Assembly (NCBI GenBank): GCA_016929795.1
Contig: JAFGIA010000372.1
Span: forward strand, 1-5,466
Source: Anaerolineae bacterium
Lineage (GTDB): Bacteria > Chloroflexota > Anaerolineae > JAAYZQ01
DNA length: 5,466 nt
Direction of reading: 5' to 3'
Under the pieces are notes generated by a model. It worked only from the letters and a program-made list of their open reading frames with translations. It was not told the DNA's origin and ran no database searches. Positions 1 through 3,984 of this stretch are shown here, one piece after another; position 1 is the stretch's first letter; each line of letters begins with the position of its first letter. The position numbers and the translations under genes were made by a program.

Positions 1-149
1 CGGTTCTGGACCGCGCGCAGGGCGGCCGTCTCCTGCCAGGCGAAGCGGGCCGGCGGCACGCGCACGCCGCCGGGGCCCTCTGCCTCGACGGTGTAGGCGC
101 CAGGCGAGCCGTTGACCACCAGGACGAAATCACGGTACTCGGGAATCAT
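1..149 (-). CDS. N-terminus of a possible CHAT-domain protein (partial, cut by left window edge)
   Basis: An ATG at 149-147 opens a frame of 49 codons plus two bases that runs off the left edge without a stop. The start is fixed by a strong AGGAGG five bases upstream. The visible protein begins MIPEYRDFVLVV and continues with NGSPGAYTVEAEGPGG, then VPPARFAW and an ALRAVQ helix start. From memory, many Chloroflexota proteins with a C-terminal CHAT (caspase-like) peptidase begin in this way: a YxDF strand, a short beta hairpin carrying a GxYxVxA phrase, then helices. That resemblance is the only basis for the name; no catalytic His or Cys is visible. The gene lies downstream of the NACHT-FGE gene on the same strand, but 538 nt of repeat-rich DNA separates them, so co-transcription is not assured. 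The reading frame is credible; the family is a guess that could equally be another small signalling domain. Confidence 0.6.
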   Translation of the reverse strand, partial: MIPEYRDFVLVVNGSPGAYTVEAEGPGGVRVPPARFAWQETAALRAVQN

Positions 150-154
150 CTTTT

Positions 155-160
155 CCTCCT
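155..160 (-). promoter_or_regulatory. Ribosome binding site of the left-edge gene
   Basis: The minus strand reads AGGAGG followed by AAAAG and ATG. This is a perfect anti-16S match at a 5-nt spacing. It is the main evidence that the short frame at the left edge is a real gene start. Confidence 0.8.
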
Positions 161-172
161 CGTCAGCCCGAA

Positions 173-195
173 TTGTCGCTCGATGCAGGCGACAA
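173..195 (-). other. Small hairpin in the leader of the left-edge gene
   Basis: TTGTCGC (173-179) and GCGACAA (189-195) form a perfect 7-bp stem around a 9-nt loop. It ends 12 nt before the AGGAGG site in the transcribed direction. It could modulate ribosome access or RNA stability. A stem this short can also arise by chance, so no function is claimed. Confidence 0.4.
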
Positions 196-341
196 ACCGG
201 GATAGTGGTTGCCCAGGACGGTTGCTAACGCTGCCCACGTCTCCCTCGCAAAGTACGCTGCTGCACTGTGACGGAAAAACCCGGTTTGTTTCCGACCTTG
301 CTGCGGGCCTGCGATCAACAGTGCGCAGCCTTGACCGCTCT

Positions 342-361
342 GCGCGGATTGCAATCCGCGC
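342..361. repeat. Perfect 20-bp palindrome (GGATTGCAATCC core)
   Basis: The ten bases GCGCGGATTG are followed directly by their exact reverse complement. The flanks (CCTTGACCG on the left, TCGACCAGG on the right) extend the symmetry imperfectly to roughly 45 bp. A GCGGATTGCAATCCGC core is familiar to me as a dispersed repeat in environmental bacterial genomes, including Chloroflexota. With no loop it is more likely a duplex-DNA repeat or protein site than an RNA hairpin. Confidence 0.65.
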
Positions 362-388
362 TTGTCGACCAGGCACACGAGGACCGGA

Positions 389-546
389 CATGCGAGCGTG
401 GGCGGAAGAGTACCCCGGATATAGGAAATAGACGATTTTTGACTTGCTCGCGTGGAATCTTTTGTACGTGCTGCTCTGTTTGCTCCAGTGCCAGTCGAAA
501 ATCGTGCATTTCCTTGCTCCGTGGTTCTCTTCCGCGCTCGATCATG
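389..546. repeat. Long imperfect inverted repeat, MITE-like or structured-RNA candidate
   Basis: The left arm (389-446) and the reverse complement of the right arm (491-546) align over nearly their full length. Both begin CATG..CGAGCG, share CGGAAGAG, ACC, CGGA, AGGAAAT, ACGATTTT and GACT, and match at about 35 of the inner 44 positions. Small indels (2 and 4 nt) lie near the outer ends. The 44-nt interior contains a further TGGA/TCCA pairing (454-457 with 483-486). A folded transcript would be a long interrupted stem of about 55 bp. The size and terminal symmetry fit a miniature inverted-repeat element, but I saw no flanking target duplication and no transposase. It is too imperfect and too long for an ordinary terminator. 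Confidence 0.6.
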
Positions 547-559
547 ATGATAAAGCGGT

Positions 560-647
560 GGACCGCGAAAGCAGCGAAAGGGACGAAAGACACGACAGGC
601 AAGTCCCCTTTCGCGTCTTTCGCCTGATTTCGTGGCTTTCGTGGTCC
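560..647. repeat. GAAAG-rich inverted repeat downstream of the NACHT-FGE stop
   Basis: The left arm (560-595, starting GGACCGCGAAAGC) and the reverse complement of the right arm (611-647, starting GGACCACGAAAGC) align with a few substitutions and one single-base indel. The loop is about 15 nt. Both arms are built from CGAAAG/ACGAAA words, a composition I know from dispersed repeats in many environmental bacteria. It starts 41 nt past the stop codon of the NACHT-FGE gene, so a transcript would form a large hairpin there. No U tract follows on the minus strand, so it is not a classical intrinsic terminator. It could still protect the 3' end or slow polymerase. Confidence 0.6.
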
Positions 648-660
648 AAATACCTCTCCC

Positions 661-695
661 CAGAAGGCAGGACGCAGAAGCCAGCACTCAGAAAT
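661..695. repeat. Degenerate heptamer tandem repeat at the NACHT-FGE stop codon
   Basis: Five consecutive 7-nt units all begin with CAG: CAGAAGG, CAGGACG, CAGAAGC, CAGCACT, CAGAAAT. On the coding strand this reads as degenerate nnnnCTG/TTCTG heptamers that begin in the last two codons and run through the stop. Heptameric short tandem repeats are well known in filamentous cyanobacteria and appear in Chloroflexota. A second heptamer array lies at the 3' end of the comEC gene in this window. Confidence 0.5.
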
Positions 696-3369
696 CGGAA
701 GGCGCCAGGAACACTACCACCCGCAACCCCACAGTGTTGTCATAGTCGCCGGGATCGTGCCAGATGCGGCGCGCGCAGCGGGCGGCCTCCTGATTGAAGT
801 TCCACGATCCCCCACGCAACACCCCGTCGGCCCACCCTGATTGGGAGCGCGATGCTGTCCACTCCCACACGTTGCCGGCGGTGTCCCACATTCCCTCAGG
901 ACCGGCGCCTTGCGGGTGGGTGCACACTGCGGTGGTAGCGGCAAACTCCGGTATCCGCCGGATCCAATCTCGCCAATCGATATTGTCCTGCCCCTCCCAC
1001 GCCTCCGCACAAGTCAAGCGCCGGAAATCGAACTCGTTCCCCCACGGGTACTCGCGCCCATCCACGCCTCGCGCCGCCCGCTCCGATTCTTCTTCCGTGG
1101 CCAGCCGGACCCCATAACCCTTGGGTGCATCCGGCAGTGGGTCCTGGGTGTGGAGCCACCGTCCGTACGCCTCGGCCTCGAAGCAGCTCACGCCGACCAC
1201 GGGAAAGAGAGGGTTGTTCCAGCGGGTGTCGTGCCACCAGAAAGGCCGGTCCCGCTTTTCCACCGGCCGATCCGCCAGCCAGTGTTTCAAAAAGTAGGGG
1301 TTCTGGCTGTCGTAAGTGCCCGTGCGCCACGCCCACCCCTCGTCGCTCCACAGCTCGCGCCGGCCGTAGCCGCCATCGTCCACAAAGCGGGCGAATTGCA
1401 GATTCGTCACGGGGTACTTGCCGATCCAGTAGCGATGCGCAATCACCCTCCGCTCGCGCCTGTCGCCGTACAGGAACGGCCCCGGCTCGATCTCGATCCA
1501 CTCGTCGAGATCCTCCGGTACCCATCCCAGCCGCCCCAGCACCAGCCCCGCCTGGCGGCGGGTGCGGGCCGGCGCGGCGGGGTCCTGCATGGTGCTCACC
1601 AGGCAGGCGGTGATGGTCGCCGCCGCCCTGCGTCCCACCCCCACCTCGCCGGCGTCGAGTAGCGCCTCGCCGGCGGTGACCACGTTCTGCCCGCGCGCCT
1701 CGCCCTCCATCTCGGCGGCGCACAGGCTGCGCAGCACCTCGCCCGCCGCCAGCGGCTGCTGGGCGATCACGCCCAGCGCCCCCACGGCGAGCAGGATCGT
1801 CTCGTGCCACGCCGGATCGTCCAGGTAGTGCAAGATCGTATCGACCGCATCCTTTGGCCCCAACTGCGCCTGGGCGGCGATGCCCTTCGCCGCCAGCATC
1901 TCTTCGAACGTCAGGTGCAGGAAGCCGAATTGGTCCTGGCCGCGCTCCACGAGCAGGTTGGAGTAGCGGTTGACGGCCCGGAGGAACTCGCGCGCCTCGC
2001 GCCGCGCGGGGCCGGGCGCCAGTTCCCACTCGCGCCGGTAATAGCCGGCCAGCCACGCCTCCAGCTCGACGCGGGTCACCAGGCCGGCGGTGGGGTTGGT
2101 CTCGCGCAGCCAGAGGCCGAGCGGCGCCAGCACCTGGACCGTCTCCAGGTAGTCCATCTCTGGCCCCACCGGGCGCCGGTCGAGCGAGCGGGCCTTGTTC
2201 CAGGCGTTGATCAGGGTGCGCAGGTAGAGCTCGTACAGCTCCACGCGGCGCTGGGGCAGGCTCACGCCCTGGCGCTTGATCAGGGCCAGGATGGTGAGCA
2301 GCAGGGGGTTGCTCGCCAGCCGCTCGATGCCGGGGTTGGCCTGGATCGCGGCCAGCAGCTCGTCGCGCTCCCTGGCCGCGACGGCCCGCGCCAGGTCGGT
2401 ATCGCCCTGGGTCGTCGTCTCGAACGCGAGCGTCCAGCGGTCGGCAAAGCGCTCGATCTCGTCGTGGCCGAAATCGACCAGGGTGTAGGTGCGCCAGCGG
2501 GCGCCGTCGAGCGGCGCCTCGTGGTAGCCGACGATGCGGCTGGTGACCACGAGCCGGTTCCCCGGCACCGCCTCCTCGCCCCGCGCGGGCTCGGGCACGT
2601 GCTCGGCGGCAAAGTCGTGCACCAGGCGCACGAGGAAGGTGCGCCGCGCCTGCACCTCGTCCAGCCCGTCGAGGAGCACCACCGCCTGGCCCGCCTCCAG
2701 CGCGGCGTCGAACAGTGGCCCCAGCTCCTTCAATCTGTGCTGCCGCGTGGCGAAATAGGCCGGCAGGAAGTCGTGCAGGCTGATGGCCTCGCGCGCCAGC
2801 GCGTCGGCGTAGGCGTTCAGCGGCACCAGGATCGGCAGCGGCCCCTCGTCCAGCCGCGCCAGCCCCAGCGCGAGCACCTTGAGCAGCGTGCTCTTGCCCG
2901 CCCCGGGGTCGCCCAGGATGACGAGCCCCGGCGCCTGGGCCAGCGCCTCGTCGGCCAGCACCGGCTCGGCGTGGGCCAGCAGACCATGCGCCTCTGCCAG
3001 CTCGGCGACGCTTTCATCGTCCGGCGCCTCGCCCTTCCAGGCCCGCCCGGCGACGCGCAGCCACGTGTCGCCCGCGGGCACCTCCGCCCGCGCCCGCAGC
3101 GGAACATAGACCGCGTCGAGCGCGAGCTGCTGCGCGATCTTGTCGACCTGCGGCAGGCCCTTGAAGTCGAGGTATTGGTACGCCTGGCGGAGGTAGGCGA
3201 GATAGCCGGCCCGCAGTTGGGCCAGGTCGGGCTCTGCCAGCACAAAGGGCGCGCCCTGCCAGGTGACGTGGATGTCGATCTTGTCGCGGCCTACAAAGTC
3301 GCCCTCGCGCACCTGCACGTCGCCCTGGACGGCGGAGCCGCCGCCGGTCTGGATCGATGATTCGGGCAT
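688..3369 (-). CDS. NACHT-domain STAND NTPase with C-terminal FGE-sulfatase (C-type-lectin-fold) domain
   Basis: The 893-aa protein looks like a STAND signalling or immune switch in the cytoplasm; no signal peptide or membrane segment is visible. Residues 9-35 hold a short strand-rich GDVxV..GDFVGRDKIDIHV motif. Residues 44-140 resemble the helical lead-in common before bacterial NACHT domains (YLAYLRQAYQYLDFKGL, then DAVYVPLR). The NACHT core follows: Walker A GDPGAGKST at 153-161, Walker B VVLLDGLDEV at 230-239, RLVVTSR near 272-278, LASNPLLLTILALI at 351-364 and FLHLTFEEMLAAKGIA at 483-498. A helical linker covers about 500-615. The FGE-like domain (about 620-890) shows WIGKYPVTNLQFARFV, VGVSCFEAEAYGRWL, RLATEEESERAARG, YPWGN, GMWDTAGNVWEWTAS and LRGGSWN. 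The catalytic Cys pair of true FGE is absent: only C865 is in the C-terminal motif, with W870 five residues on. Binding rather than catalysis is therefore likely. The start was chosen for its SD; the frame extends upstream to a TTG at 3471, but that is repeat DNA. NACHT and FGE-like assignments are firm; an immune role is inference. Confidence 0.93.
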   Translation of the reverse strand: MPESSIQTGGGSAVQGDVQVREGDFVGRDKIDIHVTWQGAPFVLAEPDLAQLRAGYLAYLRQAYQYLDFKGLPQVDKIAQQLALDAVYVPLRARAEVPAGDTWLRVAGRAWKGEAPDDESVAELAEAHGLLAHAEPVLADEALAQAPGLVILGDPGAGKSTLLKVLALGLARLDEGPLPILVPLNAYADALAREAISLHDFLPAYFATRQHRLKELGPLFDAALEAGQAVVLLDGLDEVQARRTFLVRLVHDFAAEHVPEPARGEEAVPGNRLVVTSRIVGYHEAPLDGARWRTYTLVDFGHDEIERFADRWTLAFETTTQGDTDLARAVAARERDELLAAIQANPGIERLASNPLLLTILALIKRQGVSLPQRRVELYELYLRTLINAWNKARSLDRRPVGPEMDYLETVQVLAPLGLWLRETNPTAGLVTRVELEAWLAGYYRREWELAPGPARREAREFLRAVNRYSNLLVERGQDQFGFLHLTFEEMLAAKGIAAQAQLGPKDAVDTILHYLDDPAWHETILLAVGALGVIAQQPLAAGEVLRSLCAAEMEGEARGQNVVTAGEALLDAGEVGVGRRAAATITACLVSTMQDPAAPARTRRQAGLVLGRLGWVPEDLDEWIEIEPGPFLYGDRRERRVIAHRYWIGKYPVTNLQFARFVDDGGYGRRELWSDEGWAWRTGTYDSQNPYFLKHWLADRPVEKRDRPFWWHDTRWNNPLFPVVGVSCFEAEAYGRWLHTQDPLPDAPKGYGVRLATEEESERAARGVDGREYPWGNEFDFRRLTCAEAWEGQDNIDWRDWIRRIPEFAATTAVCTHPQGAGPEGMWDTAGNVWEWTASRSQSGWADGVLRGGSWNFNQEAARCARRIWHDPGDYDNTVGLRVVVFLAPSDF

Positions 3370-3376
3370 CAAGGAT

Positions 3377-3383
3377 CCTCTCT
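3377..3383 (-). promoter_or_regulatory. Ribosome binding site deciding the NACHT-FGE start
   Basis: The minus strand reads AGAGAGG, then ATCCTTG, then the ATG at 3369-3367, a 7-nt spacing. No comparable purine-rich site precedes the alternative upstream TTG at 3471, and the 34 codons between lie in interspersed repeat DNA. The start at 3369 is therefore preferred. Confidence 0.7.
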
Positions 3384-3397
3384 GATTCGCGGTGGTT

Positions 3398-3476
3398 GGG
3401 GATTGCTTCGCCGCCCCAAACGACAGGCGGCTCGCAATGACACCCTCCAAAAAACGACGGGCGGCTCGCAATGACA
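3398..3476. repeat. Interspersed repeat cluster (GGGGATTGCTTCGC ... GGCTCGCAATGACA)
   Basis: One longer copy runs 3398-3442, from GGGGATTGCTTCG to CTCGCAATGACA. Its last 22 bases (3421-3442) recur at 3455-3476 with one mismatch, 34 nt further on. The words resemble a 'CATTGCGAGCGAAGCGAAGCAATCCCC' type repeat known to me from many Chloroflexota and other environmental genomes. A related copy lies at 3832-3861. The cluster lies in the untranslated leader of the NACHT-FGE gene and accounts for the spurious in-frame upstream extension of that gene. Confidence 0.7.
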
Positions 3477-3487
3477 GGCCCTACGCG

Positions 3488-3526
3488 ATCACAACGCCGC
3501 CCGGTCCGTGCCGGACGGCGTGTGAT
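3488..3526 (-). other. Leader hairpin proximal to the NACHT-FGE gene
   Basis: ATCAC..CGCCG.CCGG (3488-3504) pairs with CCGG.CGGCG.GTGAT (3511-3526) around a 6-nt loop, TCCGTG. The stem is about 16 bp with one substitution and one bulge, mostly GC. It lies inside the inferred transcript leader, about 120 nt before the start codon. No U tract follows in the transcribed direction. It may be an RNA structural element or a remnant of a dispersed palindromic repeat. Confidence 0.55.
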
Positions 3527-3577
3527 GAGAGACTGGATGGTGCCGTGTGAAAGCGGCCGTCCGCGTCGTCCTGGCTC

Positions 3578-3606
3578 TGCCCCGGCCGTGGACACGGCCC
3601 GGGGCA
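3578..3606 (-). other. Strong GC hairpin at the inferred transcript 5' end
   Basis: TGCCCCGG.CCGTG (3578-3590) is matched by CACGGCCCGGGGCA (3593-3606), a near-perfect inverted repeat with a single bulged base. It begins within about 10 nt of the transcription start expected from the -10 box at 3621-3626. A stem so close to the 5' end could stabilise the mRNA or act as a pause or attenuation element. No U tract follows on the minus strand. The structure is seen in the sequence; the role is inferred. Confidence 0.55.
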
Positions 3607-3620
3607 CTTTCGTGGACCGA

Positions 3621-3649
3621 ATTATATCATATCTACGCGCCGCTTACAA
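3621..3649 (-). promoter_or_regulatory. Extended -10 promoter upstream of the NACHT-FGE gene
   Basis: The minus strand carries TTGTAA at 3649-3644 (4 of 6 to the TTGACA consensus), a 17-nt spacer and a perfect TATAAT at 3626-3621. TG stands one base before it, giving an extended -10 (TGATATAAT). A start near 3614 would give a leader of about 245 nt before the ATG at 3369. It lies in the most AT-rich part of the intergenic region. The match is to the sigma-70 type consensus; activity is inferred. Confidence 0.65.
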
Positions 3650-3702
3650 ATGACGGGCGTGAGCCTTGAGGCTTTGCCTGTGAACTACTCTGAAAAGTGA
3701 GC

Positions 3703-3812
3703 TCTTGGCTGTGAAGCAATGCAACGAATTTAGAAAAGAACGAATGAGATCCGCGTGGGGTGGAAGAATTCGTTTGATTCTAAATCCGATGTAGTATTCT
3801 GCGCTGCCAAGA
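3703..3812. repeat. Diverged inverted repeat between comEC and the NACHT-FGE promoter
   Basis: The inner arms 3725-3745 (CGAATTTAGAA...AACGAAT) and 3768-3788 are reverse complements at 17 of 21 positions, around a 22-nt interior. The symmetry continues outward, more weakly and with a 2-nt gap, to TCTTGGC (3703-3709) and GCCAAGA (3806-3812), giving arms of about 43-45 nt. It resembles in style the inverted repeat at 389-546 but does not share its sequence. It could be an old miniature element or a 3'-end structure for comEC transcripts. No U tract follows. Confidence 0.45.
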
Positions 3813-3831
3813 AACTGTCTCTGTGCGATGT

Positions 3832-3861
3832 GGGGATCGCTTCGCTTCGCTCGCGATGACA
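3832..3861. repeat. Further copy of the interspersed repeat
   Basis: The stretch starts GGGGATCGCTTCGC, continues TTCGCTCGC and ends GATGACA. It matches both ends of the copy at 3398-3442 (GGGGATTGCTTCGC and CTCGCAATGACA) but lacks the middle and has A/G exchanges. Weaker fragments follow at 3894-3912 and 3943-3960 (ATCGCAACGACAG and CTCGCGAATGAC), which look like decayed tails of the same repeat. Confidence 0.6.
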
Positions 3862-3960
3862 GCTACTTATGTGCTGAGTGGTGCTCATGCCATGGATCGA
3901 ATCGCAACGACAGATCGGCCAGGATTTTCGTGAACGTACCCAGCTTCCTCGCGAATGACT

Positions 3961-3984
3961 TCTAATCTCTAATCTCTAATCTCT
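3961..3984. repeat. TCTAATC heptamer tandem repeat at the comEC stop codon
   Basis: Three exact copies of TCTAATC plus TCT run from 3961 to 3984. On the coding strand the repeat is GATTAGA, and it writes the last codons of ComEC (RLEIRD) and its TAG stop. Because seven is not a multiple of three, gain or loss of a unit would change the frame of the final residues. Confidence 0.85.

Larger units (their letters stand above)
150..687. other. Repeat-rich intergenic region between the NACHT-FGE gene and the left-edge gene
   Basis: No credible gene was found in this stretch. Open frames crossing it (for example 315-602 and 163-687 on the minus strand) translate repeats into low-complexity runs such as SFVPFAAFAV and have no convincing RBS. 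It holds, left to right, a small hairpin next to the RBS (173-195), an AAACCCGGTTT-like motif near 279-289, a perfect palindrome (342-361), a long imperfect inverted repeat (389-546), a GAAAG-rich inverted repeat (560-647) and a degenerate heptamer array (661-695). No clear minus-strand -35/-10 pair for the left-edge gene could be picked out, so its promoter is unknown. It may depend on read-through from the NACHT gene. Confidence 0.7.
3370..3961. other. Intergenic region between comEC and the NACHT-FGE gene
   Basis: No credible gene was found in these 592 nt. In minus-strand order it contains degenerate interspersed-repeat tails (3894-3960), one intact repeat copy (3832-3861), an imperfect inverted repeat (3703-3812), an extended -10 promoter (3621-3649), two strong leader hairpins (3578-3606 and 3488-3526) and further repeat copies (3398-3476). 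The part from about 3620 to 3960 is visibly richer in A and T than the genes on either side. No intrinsic terminator with a U tract is visible after comEC. Confidence 0.7.

Noticed and set aside
439..467. TTGACT on the plus strand as a possible -35 box
   Set aside because: No acceptable -10 at 16-18 nt and no plus-strand gene follows.
315..602. A 95-codon minus-strand frame that could be a small protein between the two left genes
   Set aside because: Its first part translates the GAAAG repeat (SFVPFAAFAV) and the rest translates the inverted repeat at 389-546; no RBS and no recognisable domain.
163..687. A 174-codon minus-strand frame covering the whole left intergenic region
   Set aside because: It runs through every repeat in the region, has low-complexity translation, no SD at its start and no known motif.
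896..2056. A 386-codon minus-strand frame inside the NACHT-FGE gene
   Set aside because: Out-of-frame shadow, dominated by R, G, A and P runs; the frame with domain motifs is continuous through the region, so there is no frameshift.
1804..3360. A 518-codon open frame on the plus strand, antisense to the NACHT-FGE gene
   Set aside because: It mirrors the NACHT gene; its translation is rich in R, Q, H, G and L without any recognisable domain, as expected opposite a GC-rich gene. The minus-strand protein has full NACHT and FGE motifs.
3578..3606. Hairpin as an intrinsic terminator of comEC
   Set aside because: No U tract follows on the minus strand, and it lies downstream of a good promoter for the next gene.
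3750..3770. CGTGGGGTGGAAG, similar to part of the coding strand of the variable-region candidate (CGTGGGGGATCGTGGAA), as a possible template-repeat fragment
   Set aside because: The similarity is only about 12 bases, needs an indel, and does not continue; differences do not follow an adenine-specific pattern.
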